Source of the DNA: Onthomonas sp964456525
Lineage (GTDB): Bacteria; Bacillota; Clostridia; Oscillospirales; Oscillospiraceae
Direction of reading: 5' to 3'
Length of the DNA: 64,000 nt
Assembly: GCA_964456525.1 (NCBI GenBank)
Contig: CAYWAP010000005.1
Coordinates: 4,629-68,628 of the forward strand
Part shown: piece after piece, positions 34,523-43,518 of the stretch
Layout of the letters: every line of letters starts with the position of its first letter
Numbering within the stretch: the first letter of the stretch is position 1
Translations under genes and position numbers: made by a program
The notes under the pieces: model-generated
Told to the model about the DNA's origin: nothing
Databases searched by the model: none
The model's input: only the letters and a program-made list of their open reading frames with translations

Positions 34523-34891
34523 TCAGCGGGACGGAACAATTTCGATCCAGTAGCCGTCCGGGTCTGCAATAAAGTAGATGCCCATAGCGGGATTTTCAAA
34601 ACAGATGCAGCCCATGTCCTCGTGGAGTTTGTGGGCCGCCGCAAAGTCGTCCACACGGAAGGCCAGATGGAACTCACAGTCCCCCAGATTATAGGGCCGG
34701 TCATATTCTCGGGTCCAGGTCAGCTCCAGCTCAAACTCAGACTGGTCGTTACCCAGATAGACGATGATATACGACCCGTCAGCTGCGGTTTTCCGGCGCT
34801 TTTCCTGAAGCCCCAGCGCGTCCTGATAAAAGGCCAGCGAGCGCTCCAGATCAAAAACATTGTAGTTCTCGTGAATCATTTTAAAGTGCAT
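34523..34891 (-). CDS. VOC/glyoxalase I-like protein
   Basis: A 122-residue vicinal-oxygen-chelate protein with two beta-alpha-beta-beta-beta modules: MIHENYNVFDLERSLAFYQD opens the first and EFHLAFRVDDFAAAHKLHED the second. Likely metal ligands, by comparison with glyoxalase I, are His7, a Glu in FELELT, the His in EFHLAF and the Glu in WIEIVP. A lactoylglutathione lyase or related activity is plausible, although glutathione is rare in clostridia, so the real thiol or substrate is open. Its start overlaps the end of the MBL-hydrolase gene by 11 bases, and both share an operon. Confidence 0.88.
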   Translation of the reverse strand: MHFKMIHENYNVFDLERSLAFYQDALGLQEKRRKTAADGSYIIVYLGNDQSEFELELTWTREYDRPYNLGDCEFHLAFRVDDFAAAHKLHEDMGCICFENPAMGIYFIADPDGYWIEIVPSR

Positions 34892-35582
34892 AGTGATCCC
34901 CCTTTTGTCTCAGCCGGACAATGCGGTCTGCATAGGCGGCCGCCTCTTTCCGACGGCACAGCTCCTCAATACACCGGAATCTGCCCCAAAAATGCATCGG
35001 CACCGCCCAGCGGATTTTGCACAGGCGCATATAGTAGTCAAAGCCTTTCCAGCTGTCCTCCCTCTGCCGGGGGTCCAGCGGCAAAAACGCCACGTCTATC
35101 CTGCGCCCCTGTAACGGCCTGGTGTATTCCCGGAACATCCGGGTCATCTCTTCATTTTCCTCTTTTGTACACTCGTCCCAGAGCCACCAGTGCAGATCCC
35201 CCGCATGGTAGACGGTTCTCCCCCTATGGGCGACCAGATAGGCCACCCCCAGATCGGTGGATGGCAGGGTTTCCACCTGCACGTCCGGCGGCAGGGACAG
35301 CCTTTGCAGCCCGCCCAGACGGTACACCTTCCGGCCCGCAGCGGACTTTGGCACAGGGATTTCCTCTGAGAGAACATAGGCCGCATCCCTCCACCGGCTT
35401 CCGTAGTCGAAAATCGCCGGGTTAAAGTGGTCCGGGTGGCTGTGGCTGGAAAACACAATCAGCGGTTTATCCACAGGTTCTGGCAAATCCCCTTTGTAGT
35501 AGTCAAAGAGGAAGCAGCAGTCCTCCCATTCCAGGAAGAAGCCGCTGTGGTCGATATAGGTTACGCGAATATCATTCGGCAT
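34881..35582 (-). CDS. MBL-fold metal-dependent hydrolase
   Basis: A 233-residue metallo-beta-lactamase-fold protein. The metal motif HxHxDH appears as FSSHSHPDHFNP near residue 46, followed by STDLGVAYLV, the Asp/His pair in TVYHAGDLHWW, and a C-terminal AVPMHFWGR His. It resembles the UlaG-like group of uncharacterised hydrolases more than glyoxalase II. The start at 35582 begins at the conserved first strand (VTYIDHSGFFLEW); an open frame continuing upstream has no domain match. Pairing with a VOC protein hints at a shared metabolite-repair role, an inference. Confidence 0.85.
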   Translation of the reverse strand: MPNDIRVTYIDHSGFFLEWEDCCFLFDYYKGDLPEPVDKPLIVFSSHSHPDHFNPAIFDYGSRWRDAAYVLSEEIPVPKSAAGRKVYRLGGLQRLSLPPDVQVETLPSTDLGVAYLVAHRGRTVYHAGDLHWWLWDECTKEENEEMTRMFREYTRPLQGRRIDVAFLPLDPRQREDSWKGFDYYMRLCKIRWAVPMHFWGRFRCIEELCRRKEAAAYADRIVRLRQKGDHYAL

Positions 35583-35667
35583 CGGAACGCACCATCCCCA
35601 TCCAATGATACAGGTATAGGACAACGGCGGCCTCAACACAAAGACCGCCGTTGCATCTAAAACCGGA

Positions 35668-37077
35668 TTACTTGCTCTGAATGTATTGATCGATCGCCGC
35701 AGCGGCCTTCTTGCCGGCGCCCATCGCCAGAATGACGGTGGCGGCTCCTGTGACCGCGTCGCCGCCGGCAAACACGCCCTCCCGGGTGGTGGAGACGCTG
35801 TCCTCTCCCACAACCAGGCATCCGCGGCGATTCGTCTCCAGACCGGGGGTGGTGGAGCGAATCAGCGGGTTGGGAGACGTGCCCAGGGCCATGATGACGG
35901 TGTCAACCTCCAACAGGAACTCGCTGCCGGGGACCTCAATGGGACGGCGGCGGCCAGATGCGTCCGGCTCTCCCAGCTCCATGCGGACGCACTTCATCGC
36001 GGCAACACGGCCGGTGGGCTTGCCGTCCTCGTTGACGCCGCTGATGATCTCCACGGGGTTGCACAGATTTTTGAATACAATGCCCTCTTCTTTGGCGTGC
36101 TCGATCTCCTCGCGGCGGGCGGGCATCTCCGCATCGCTGCGGCGGTAGACGATGTAGACATCCTCAGCCCCCATGCGCTTTGCACAGCGGCAGGCGTCCA
36201 TCGCGACGTTGCCGCCGCCAACCACCGCCACCTTCTTGGATTTCAGGACGGGGGTATCGTATTCCTCCAAATAGCCCTTCATCAAGTTGATGCGGGTCAG
36301 GTATTCATTGGCGGAGCAGACGCCGGCCAGTCCCTCGCCCGGAATGTTCATAAAGCGGGGCAGTCCGGCGCCGGTGCCGATAAAGACGGCCTCGAAGCCC
36401 ATATCTTCCATCAGTTCGTCAATGGACAGGACCCGGCCGATGACCATATCCGTCATGATCTCCACGCCCAGCGCCTTCAGCTTCTCCACCTCGTCGCCCA
36501 CAATGTCTTTGGGCAGGCGGAATTCCGGGATACCATAGGCCAGAACGCCGCCGGAGGTGTGAAACGCCTCAAAAATCGTGACCGCATATCCCAGCTTGGC
36601 CAGATCTGCGGCGCAGGTCAGACCGGAGGGGCCGGAACCCACAACCGCCACCTTGTGGCCGTTGGGCGCGGGCTTTTCCACCTCACCGGTGGCGTGCTCC
36701 CGGTGCCAATCCGCCACAAAGCGCTCCAGGCGGCCAATGCCCACAGGCTCCGTCCGAATGCCCCGAACGCACAGGCTCTCACACTGGCTCTCCTGGGGAC
36801 AGACGCGTCCGGAAATGGCGGGCAGCGCGTTTGTCTCTGCAATGACCTGATAGGCCCCTTCCAGATCGCCCTCCACAATCTTCTGGATAAAGTTCGGGAT
36901 TTGGACGTTAACCGGGCACCCCTCTACGCAGCGGGGGTTTTTGCAGTTCAGGCAGCGGGCCGCCTCCCCCTGCGCCATCTCCAGGGTGTAGCCCAGGGCT
37001 ACCTCTTTGAAGTTCTTGTTACGGACATTGGGCTCCTGCGCGGGCATGGGCGTTTTATTCGGACTCATATTCGCCAT
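35668..37077 (-). CDS. nfnB: NADPH-dependent ferredoxin:NAD+ oxidoreductase large subunit (NfnB/GltA-like)
   Basis: A 469-residue flavo-iron-sulphur protein. An N-terminal ferredoxin-like region has Cys42, 45, 50 and 54 (RCLNCKNPRCVEGCP) plus CPQESQCESLC for two [4Fe-4S] clusters. Two dinucleotide folds follow, VAVVGSGPSGLTCAADLAKL for FAD near 147 and VAVVGGGNVAMDACRCAKRM for NADPH near 280. Alone it would be called glutamate synthase small subunit, but the immediately upstream gene is the PyrK-like NfnA, so the pair should be the electron-bifurcating NfnAB that links ferredoxin, NADH and NADPH pools in anaerobes. Spacing is 14 bases. Confidence 0.93.
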   Translation of the reverse strand: MANMSPNKTPMPAQEPNVRNKNFKEVALGYTLEMAQGEAARCLNCKNPRCVEGCPVNVQIPNFIQKIVEGDLEGAYQVIAETNALPAISGRVCPQESQCESLCVRGIRTEPVGIGRLERFVADWHREHATGEVEKPAPNGHKVAVVGSGPSGLTCAADLAKLGYAVTIFEAFHTSGGVLAYGIPEFRLPKDIVGDEVEKLKALGVEIMTDMVIGRVLSIDELMEDMGFEAVFIGTGAGLPRFMNIPGEGLAGVCSANEYLTRINLMKGYLEEYDTPVLKSKKVAVVGGGNVAMDACRCAKRMGAEDVYIVYRRSDAEMPARREEIEHAKEEGIVFKNLCNPVEIISGVNEDGKPTGRVAAMKCVRMELGEPDASGRRRPIEVPGSEFLLEVDTVIMALGTSPNPLIRSTTPGLETNRRGCLVVGEDSVSTTREGVFAGGDAVTGAATVILAMGAGKKAAAAIDQYIQSK

Positions 37078-37091
37078 AGTCTCAAACCTCC

Positions 37092-37946
37092 TTACGGAAT
37101 CAGGTGCTGCGCCAACTTGTCAAAGCGGCACAGGTGGTTGTGCAGCAGCTCTGCTTCCTGTTCGCGGTACAGGCTGTTGCGGTTCATCAGCTCATCGAAG
37201 TCCACTTCATAGCCGTCGAACTCCGGGCCGTCCACGCAGGCAAAGCGCATTTCGCCGCCCACACTCACACGGCAGCCGCCGCACATCCCGGTTCCGTCAA
37301 TCATAACGGGGTTCAGGGAAACCTTACAGGGAACGCCAAAGGGCTCTGCGGTCTTGACAACAAATTTCATCATGGGGACCGGGCCAATGGCAATAATGAC
37401 GTCATACTTCTTGCCGCTCTCCAACAGCTCCTGCTCCTTGGTGGTCGTAAAGCCCTTTTCGCCATAGGAGCCGTCGTCGGTCATGATATAGAAATTGTCG
37501 CAGGCGTTGCGGAATTCATCTTCCAGAATCACCAGATCCTTGTTCCGGAAGCCGACGATCACATCGGTCTCCACACCGGCATCGTGGAACCCTTTGGCCA
37601 CCGGATAGGCGATGGCCGTTCCCAGGCCGCCGCCGATGACGCAGGCGGATTTGACGCCCTCCAATTCCGTGGGTTTTCCCAGCGGCCCGACGAAGTCCAG
37701 CAGGTAATCTCCCACCTCCAGCTTGCTCAGCGCGATGGTGGTCAGACCCACCAGCTGGAAAATAATAGTAACGGTGCCCTTCTCCCGATCGAAACCGCCG
37801 ATGGTCAGCGGCAGGCGCTCACCCTTCTCATCAATCCGCAGAATGATGAACTGTCCGGGCTGTGCCTTCCGGGCCACAAAGGGGGCCTCGATTTCCAGAA
37901 GGGTAATCGTCGGGTTGAGCACCTCTTTACGCACGACTTTGAACAC
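37092..37946 (-). CDS. nfnA: Ferredoxin:NADP oxidoreductase small subunit (NfnA/PyrK-like)
   Basis: A 284-residue ferredoxin-reductase-type subunit: an FAD-binding barrel (QPGQFIILRIDEKGERLPLT), an NAD-binding domain with CVIGGGLGTAIAYPVAKGF, and a C-terminal [2Fe-2S] site in GTGMCGGCRVSVGG and FACVDG. Sequence relatives are often labelled sulphide dehydrogenase subunit alpha or dihydroorotate dehydrogenase electron-transfer subunit; the gene pair with nfnB and absence of pyrD point to NfnA. It is the first gene of the pair and has a good AAGGAGG ribosome site. Confidence 0.92.
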   Translation of the reverse strand: MFKVVRKEVLNPTITLLEIEAPFVARKAQPGQFIILRIDEKGERLPLTIGGFDREKGTVTIIFQLVGLTTIALSKLEVGDYLLDFVGPLGKPTELEGVKSACVIGGGLGTAIAYPVAKGFHDAGVETDVIVGFRNKDLVILEDEFRNACDNFYIMTDDGSYGEKGFTTTKEQELLESGKKYDVIIAIGPVPMMKFVVKTAEPFGVPCKVSLNPVMIDGTGMCGGCRVSVGGEMRFACVDGPEFDGYEVDFDELMNRNSLYREQEAELLHNHLCRFDKLAQHLIP

Positions 37947-38091
37947 AATACTTCCTCCTTAGTCTAAACCTGTCGCAGTCGGAAAAGAATCTCCAGGCAT
38001 CCGCTGGATCACGCCTATGCGTCCCCAACTGCACGGACGCCGGCCTGTATGATTGCAACGCCGCCGGACGGCCGGGGCGCTCCAAAACCAC

Positions 38092-39267
38092 TCAACTTCC
38101 GCCGAGCATGCCGCTTTCCCGGACGGCGCGAACCGCCTCCGCGATTGTTTCCGGGGGCAGAACCAACGCAAAGCGCACGTGCCCCTCCCCCAGCGAACCG
38201 AAGGCAGAACCGGGCGTACACAAGACGCCGCTGCGCTCCAGCAGCTCAAAGCAGAAATCTTCCGATCGCTGGTAGCCCGCCGGCAAGGGCGCCCAGGCAA
38301 ACATGCTGCCCTCACTGTCGGGGACATTCCAACCGATGGACCGGAGACCGCCGCACAGCGCATCCCGGCGCTCCTGATAGGCCTTCCGGCGTCTCTCCAC
38401 CCCGTCCTGGGGGCCGTTGAGGGCCGCAATGGCGGCGTACTGCACCGGGAAGAAAATGCCGTAGTCGATCTGGCTGCGCAGTGTGGCCAGTTTTTGCACA
38501 ATTTCCCGGTTCCCCAGGACGAAGGAAATGCGGCCGCCGGTGAGACAATAGGTCTTGGACAGGGAGTTAAACTCCACGCCCACGTCCATGGCCCCTGGAA
38601 TGGACAGGAAGGAAATTCCCGGCCGGCCGTCATAGACGATCTCCGAATAGGCGTTGTCGTGCAGAACCATCACATGATACTTTTGCGCGAAGGCCACCAG
38701 TTCCTCGTAAAAGGAGCGGGGCGCGGTCACGCAGACCGGATTGGCCGGATAGGACACCACAATGGCCTTTGCGGCCCGTGCCACATCCTCCGGAATGGCG
38801 CTGAGATCGGGCAAATAGTGGTTTTCCTCCAGCAGATCATAATACACGATCTTTGCCCCCGTGAGCCAGGGGCCGACTTCAAAAACGGGATAACCGGGAT
38901 TGGGACACAGAACGATGTCGCCGGGATCGCACAGCGCCCATCCGATGTGGGCAAGGCCCTCCTGGCTGCCATTGATGGACGTGATCTGATCCGCTTCCAG
39001 CCGGACGCCGTAGCGGCGGTCATACCACCCCTGAACCGCTTCCACCAGTTCGGGCAGATTCCCCAGTGAGTATTTAAAATTTGCCGGATCCTGTGTGGCG
39101 CGGACAGCGGCCTGCAACACGTGTTCATCCGGCGGAAAATCCGGCGTTCCAACCGAGAGGTTGTACACCGTCCGGCCCTGGGCCAGCATTTCTCTCCTCT
39201 TTTTCTCCAGCACATTAAAAATTCCGGGCTGGAAGGTATCCATTCGGGACGCGAATTTGAGTTCCAT
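38092..39267 (-). CDS. Class I PLP aminotransferase (DapL-like group)
   Basis: A 391-residue fold-type I aminotransferase. Motifs: NGSQEGLAHIGWALCDPGD near 134, SYPANPVCVTAP, HDNAYSEIVYDG with the cofactor Asp and Tyr, the Schiff-base Lys in FNSLSKTYCLTGGRISFVLG near 241, and a substrate Arg in GHVRFALVLP. The N-terminus (SVGTPDFPPDEHVLQA) groups it with LL-diaminopimelate/alanine-type aminotransferases of Firmicutes; true DapL is near 410 residues, and the substrate is not certain. One visible change is GGR where GWR is usual after the lysine loop. It is monocistronic with promoter at 39407-39435. Confidence 0.9.
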   Translation of the reverse strand: MELKFASRMDTFQPGIFNVLEKKRREMLAQGRTVYNLSVGTPDFPPDEHVLQAAVRATQDPANFKYSLGNLPELVEAVQGWYDRRYGVRLEADQITSINGSQEGLAHIGWALCDPGDIVLCPNPGYPVFEVGPWLTGAKIVYYDLLEENHYLPDLSAIPEDVARAAKAIVVSYPANPVCVTAPRSFYEELVAFAQKYHVMVLHDNAYSEIVYDGRPGISFLSIPGAMDVGVEFNSLSKTYCLTGGRISFVLGNREIVQKLATLRSQIDYGIFFPVQYAAIAALNGPQDGVERRRKAYQERRDALCGGLRSIGWNVPDSEGSMFAWAPLPAGYQRSEDFCFELLERSGVLCTPGSAFGSLGEGHVRFALVLPPETIAEAVRAVRESGMLGGS

Positions 39268-39406
39268 AGCTTGAAATAGCGCTCCCCTTTCTCTCGAAAA
39301 TCTTTGGCCGCAAACAGCCCCAAGCGCTCACCGGCTTGCACCGGCGGCAATTTCCCGTCAGGGTCAAGAGCGGGCGAAGGGCTTCTCCTGTCACAGTCAT
39401 AACACA

Positions 39407-39435
39407 ATTATAAACCCCCCACTTTTGGATTGCAA
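39407..39435 (-). promoter_or_regulatory. Sigma-A promoter for the DapL-like aminotransferase
   Basis: Minus strand TTGCAA, 17-base spacer, perfect TATAAT, about 140 bases before the start codon. Confidence 0.75.
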
Positions 39436-39523
39436 GCGGGTTCGGCCAAAAAACCGGTTTTATCTGCACCGGCGCTGTGGCCTCCTCTTGCGCCCTGCAA
39501 AAGGGGCGCCTTCCTCTGCTCCA

Positions 39524-41497
39524 TCACTCCAGCAGGGCGATAAACTCCTCCTCCGTCAAAATGGGAACGCCCAGGCTCTGGGCACGGGTCAGCTTGGAGC
39601 CTGCGGCCTCCCCTGCCACCACATAGGAGGTCTTTTTGGACACCGATCCGGAGACCTTGCCGCCGTTGCGCTCAATCTGCTTTTTGGCCTCATTTCGGGT
39701 CATGGCGGACAGCGTCCCCGTCAGAACAAAGGTCTTTCCGGCAAACCGGTCCCCCGCCGCCGCCTCCAGACAGCGGAAGTTCACCCCCGCCTCCCGGAGC
39801 GCCTCCACAAGGCGCTGGGACTGGGGATTTTCAAACCACTTCATCAGGAATTTCGCTGTAATCTCCCCCATATCGGGCACGGCGGTCAGCTCCTCCAGGG
39901 ATGCATTCATCAGCGCATCCAGCGTCCGGAACCGCCGGGCCAAAACCTGGGCGGCTTTGACGCCGATTTGACGGATTCCCAGGGCACTCAGCAGCCGGGA
40001 CAGGTCATTGCCCTTGGATTTCTCGATGGCCTTCAGCAGCTTTTCCGCAGAGGCCTCCCCCATGCGCTCCAGAGGCACCAGCTCCTCCTTTTTCAGGCGG
40101 TACAAATCTGCCGGGGAGTTCACCAGCCCCGCCTCCACCAGGGTCTGGACATTGCTGGGGCCCAGCCCCTCGATGTCCATGGCGTCCCGGCTGGCAAAGT
40201 GGGTCAGGTTGCGAATGAGCTGTGCGGGACAGGCCACGCCGGTGCAGCGCAGCGCAGCGCCGTCCTCGTCCCGCTCCACAGGCGCGCCGCAAACCGGGCA
40301 GGTCTCCGGCAGACAATAGGGCTGCGTCCCTTCCGGCCGTTTGGAGAGATCCACACTGACCACCTGGGGGATGATTTCTCCCGCTTTCTGGACCACGACG
40401 GTGTCGCCAATGCGGATGTCCTTTTCCGCGATGAAATCCTGATTGTGCAAGGTGACGTTGGTGACTGTGGTCCCCGCCAAACGAACCGGCGACACCACGG
40501 CCTTGGGGGTCAGCACGCCGGTGCGGCCCACCTGCACCACAATCTCCTCCACCACCGCAGGCTTTTGCTCAGGCGGATACTTCCAGGCCACCGCCCACCG
40601 GGGGAACTTGGCCGTGCTGCCAAAGGCGACCCGCTCGGCCAGATCGTTCAGCTTGACCACGGCGCCGTCAATGTCGAAGGGATATTCGTACCGGTTCTCC
40701 CCCAACGCGGCGATGCGCTGCCGCACGGCGGCACAGCTGTCATAGACCGGGTGGGGAATGACCTTAAACTTCAGGGTTTCCAGATAGTCCAGCGCCTCGG
40801 TGTCCCTGTGAAAGGCCGGGCCGTCGCTGAGCTGGATGTTGAAGATGATGCAGTCCAATCTGCGCTGGGCCGCCACCTTTGGGTCCAGCTGGCGCAGAGA
40901 ACCTGCGGCTGCGTTTCTGGGGTTGGCCAGGAGTTTCTCCCCGGCCAGTTCCCGCTCGTCGTTCAGCTTTTCAAAGACCTCCCGGGACATATAGCACTCC
41001 CCCCGGACGATCAGCCGGTGGGGCGCCCCTTCCAATTTCATGGGAATGGAGCGGACGGTGCGGAGATTCTCCGTCACGTCCTCCCCCACCTGTCCGTCTC
41101 CCCGAGTGGCGCCGCGGACGAACTGGCCGTCCACGTACTCCAGCGCCACAGAGAGACCGTCCACCTTCGGCTCCACCACATACTCCACCCGATCGGCGCC
41201 CTGCCGGATGCGCGCATCAAAGGCCAGCAGCTCTTCCTCCGTAAAGACGTCCTGCAGGGACTCCAGGGGCACCTCGTGCCGGACGCTTTGAAAGGCCTCA
41301 ACGGCCTGCCCCCCTACCCGCTGCGTCGGGGAATCTGCCGTAATCAGCTCAGGGTGTTCTGCCTCCAGCTCCTCCAGCTCCCGGAGCTTTTGGTCATACT
41401 CGTAATCCGGAACCGTTGGGTCATCCAGAACGTAATATTGGTAGCTCCATTCGTTGAGAAGGTCTCGCAGTGTCTGAATTTGTTCCTTTATATCCAT
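39524..41497 (-). CDS. ligA: NAD-dependent DNA ligase
   Basis: A 657-residue ligase sealing nicks in replication and repair. The nucleotidyl lysine is Lys111 in the KVDG motif (VEPKVDGLSVALE). The OB-fold, a four-cysteine zinc finger (CPVCGAPV and CTGVACPAQ near 400), helix-hairpin-helix repeats (LGPSNVQTLVEAGLV; LGIRQIGVKAAQVLA), and a C-terminal BRCT domain (FAGKTFVLTGTLSAMTRNEA) follow in normal order. The start at 41497 is favoured by AGGTG six bases upstream. It is the last gene of the long murD-ligA run, 24 bases after yunB. Confidence 0.97.
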   Translation of the reverse strand: MDIKEQIQTLRDLLNEWSYQYYVLDDPTVPDYEYDQKLRELEELEAEHPELITADSPTQRVGGQAVEAFQSVRHEVPLESLQDVFTEEELLAFDARIRQGADRVEYVVEPKVDGLSVALEYVDGQFVRGATRGDGQVGEDVTENLRTVRSIPMKLEGAPHRLIVRGECYMSREVFEKLNDERELAGEKLLANPRNAAAGSLRQLDPKVAAQRRLDCIIFNIQLSDGPAFHRDTEALDYLETLKFKVIPHPVYDSCAAVRQRIAALGENRYEYPFDIDGAVVKLNDLAERVAFGSTAKFPRWAVAWKYPPEQKPAVVEEIVVQVGRTGVLTPKAVVSPVRLAGTTVTNVTLHNQDFIAEKDIRIGDTVVVQKAGEIIPQVVSVDLSKRPEGTQPYCLPETCPVCGAPVERDEDGAALRCTGVACPAQLIRNLTHFASRDAMDIEGLGPSNVQTLVEAGLVNSPADLYRLKKEELVPLERMGEASAEKLLKAIEKSKGNDLSRLLSALGIRQIGVKAAQVLARRFRTLDALMNASLEELTAVPDMGEITAKFLMKWFENPQSQRLVEALREAGVNFRCLEAAAGDRFAGKTFVLTGTLSAMTRNEAKKQIERNGGKVSGSVSKKTSYVVAGEAAGSKLTRAQSLGVPILTEEEFIALLE

Positions 41498-41521
41498 GAT
41501 TTCACCTGCTGTCATCTACAT

Positions 41522-42193
41522 TTAGGATTCCTCCGCGCTGGAATCCGCCACGCTGCCGTTATATCCCAGCACCGCGTAGCTCTCCGGGACCTCGCCCAGG
41601 ATAATCGTCTCCGCCACCGTAACCGAAGTGGAGATTTCCTCCTCCATCACGCCGCCCGGCAGCATCAGCAGCGCCGTCCCGCTGACCACAAGCTGGATCT
41701 GGTGGAGGATCTGGTTGATGCCGGTGCTCTCAAACGTGCTCTCAAACCGGGCGCCAATGCTGCCAAAATCCAGCACTTCCACGGCCAGCTCCGGCCCCAG
41801 CCCAGTCAGCAGGGACACCCCCAGCGCCGTTCCCAGGGGGATGTAAATATTTTCCCGGCCGGTGCCGTTGATCTGCTCTGTCACCTGGGTGATCACCGCG
41901 TTTCGCAGCCGGTTCAGCGCCGTCATGTCGGCGCTCACAGCCACCAGCTTGCCCGACTCATCGTATTGCATGGAGACGATTTCCATATCGTCCATGGACG
42001 TCAATACCTCGCTGCTCTCACAGGCCTCATCGAGCTGAATCGCAATGCGGTTTCGCAGCTCCAGACTGGCAATCTCCCCCGCCAGGGGACGAATCCGCAC
42101 CTCCAGCAGGAGCAGCGCCAGTGCGGCGCATAAGAGCGGCAATAGAGCCAGGAGCCATCGCCTGTTTTTTCCACGGTACGTTCTGCGTCTCAA
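41522..42193 (-). CDS. yunB: Sporulation protein YunB
   Basis: A 223-residue protein with one N-terminal membrane helix (about 13-31) and an outside domain. The pattern NRIAIQLDEACESSEVLTSM, then ADMTALNRLRNAVITQVTEQ and the stretch IPLGTALGVSLLTGLGPELA, matches YunB, which in Bacillus is made in the mother cell under sigma-E and is needed for efficient sporulation. This supports a spore-forming lineage. It sits inside the murD-ligA run, 62 bases after the Met_gamma_lyase family gene. A sigma-E promoter of its own could not be recognised with confidence. Confidence 0.9.
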   Translation of the reverse strand: MRRRTYRGKNRRWLLALLPLLCAALALLLLEVRIRPLAGEIASLELRNRIAIQLDEACESSEVLTSMDDMEIVSMQYDESGKLVAVSADMTALNRLRNAVITQVTEQINGTGRENIYIPLGTALGVSLLTGLGPELAVEVLDFGSIGARFESTFESTGINQILHQIQLVVSGTALLMLPGGVMEEEISTSVTVAETIILGEVPESYAVLGYNGSVADSSAEES

Positions 42194-42255
42194 GAAACCA
42201 CCCCGGTTCAGGATATGCCGGATGGGGTTGTCTTGTTCCCGCAGATTGATTCCAG

Positions 42256-43518
42256 TTAGCCCTTGAGCAGTTCCTCTGCCGCCAGCATGATGCCGGTCTT
42301 GCCCGATTCATAGGTCAGCCCGCCCTGCAGATAGACGGTGAACGGCGGACGCATGGGGGCGTCGGCAGACAACTCGATGGAAGCGCCCTGAATAAAGGCC
42401 CCTGCGGCCATAATCACCGGGCAGTCGTATCCCGGCATATCCCAGGGAACTGGGGTCACAAAGCTGTCCACCGGCGAGCCGGACTGAATGCCTTTGCAAA
42501 ATTTCTCCACCGCCGCCGGCTCGTTCAGGGATACCGTCTGAATAATGTCGTGCCGGGTCTGGTCGCTGCGGGGTTCGGTTTCATAGCCCATCAGTTCCAT
42601 CATGCGGGCGCCGAAAACAGCGGTTTTCACGGCCTGGGCAACGGTGTGGGGCGCCAGAAACAGGCCCTGATACAGTGCCCGGTTGTTCCCCAGGGTGCTG
42701 CCGCACTCCCGCCCGATGCCGGGAACCGTCAGGCGCATGGCCGCCGCCTCAATCAGGTCGTGCCGCCCCGCCAGATAGCCCCCCGTCGGGGCCAGTCCTC
42801 CACCGGGATTTTTAATCAGGCTGCCTGCAATCAGGTCGGCCCCCACCTGGGAGGGTTCCGCCGTCTCCACAAACTCGCCGTAGCAGTTGTCCACGATGAC
42901 CACCGCATGGGCGTTGTTTTCCCGGACAATGGCAATCAGCTCTCCGATCTCGGCAACCGACAGCGTGGAACGGGTGGAATACCCCTTGCTGCGCTGGATG
43001 AGGACGGCTTTCACGTTCGGCTGTCGCACTGCGGCGGCAAGACCGGCCCGATCGGGCTGGTGCTCCGGCGTCACATCCACTTGCCGGTAGCCCACGCCAT
43101 ACGCCTTCAGGCTGCCGGGATGATCGCCCGTGACGCCGATCACCCCCAGCAGGGTGTCATAGGGCGCGCCAACGGCGCTCACCAGCGTATCCCCCGGCTT
43201 CAACGCTGCGTACAGCGCCGATGCGATGGCGTGGGTGCCGTTGACAAACTGAATGCGAACCAGGGCGTCTTCGGTGCCAAAAATGTCCGCATAAATTTTA
43301 TCCAGTTGATCCCGGCCCAAATCATCATAGCCATAGCCGGTTGTGCCCGCAAAAAAGGCTTCGGCAACCCGGTGGTTTTGAAAGGCAGCCAAAACCTTCC
43401 GGGTGTTCCACTCAGCGATGGCGTCAATTTTGTCAAATTGAGGGGCAACGTCCTGCTGCGCCCTGGCCGACAACGCCAGGATGCGGTCAGAAAACTCGAT
43501 GGGATTGCTCAGATTCAT
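42256..43518 (-). CDS. Methionine gamma-lyase family PLP protein (aluminium-resistance-like)
   Basis: A 420-residue PLP enzyme of the Met_gamma_lyase family (PF06838), often mislabelled aluminium resistance protein. Seen: FAGTTGYGYDDLGRDQLDKI near 67, FVNGTHAIASALYAALKPGD, NVKAVLIQRSKGYSTRSTLS, VIVDNCYGEFVET with the cofactor Asp, and the lysine loop ADLIAGSLIKNPGGGLAPTG near 240. Its true substrate is not settled; cleavage of a sulphur amino acid is inferred from the fold. The start at 43518 has GGGAG upstream and lies inside the end of the M42 gene (32-base overlap), implying coupling with the peptidases. Confidence 0.92.
   Translation of the reverse strand: MNLSNPIEFSDRILALSARAQQDVAPQFDKIDAIAEWNTRKVLAAFQNHRVAEAFFAGTTGYGYDDLGRDQLDKIYADIFGTEDALVRIQFVNGTHAIASALYAALKPGDTLVSAVGAPYDTLLGVIGVTGDHPGSLKAYGVGYRQVDVTPEHQPDRAGLAAAVRQPNVKAVLIQRSKGYSTRSTLSVAEIGELIAIVRENNAHAVVIVDNCYGEFVETAEPSQVGADLIAGSLIKNPGGGLAPTGGYLAGRHDLIEAAAMRLTVPGIGRECGSTLGNNRALYQGLFLAPHTVAQAVKTAVFGARMMELMGYETEPRSDQTRHDIIQTVSLNEPAAVEKFCKGIQSGSPVDSFVTPVPWDMPGYDCPVIMAAGAFIQGASIELSADAPMRPPFTVYLQGGLTYESGKTGIMLAAEELLKG

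Noticed and set aside
39425..42133. A 902-codon open frame on the plus strand opposite ligA and yunB
   Set aside because: Antisense shadow of two certain genes; no recognisable domain.
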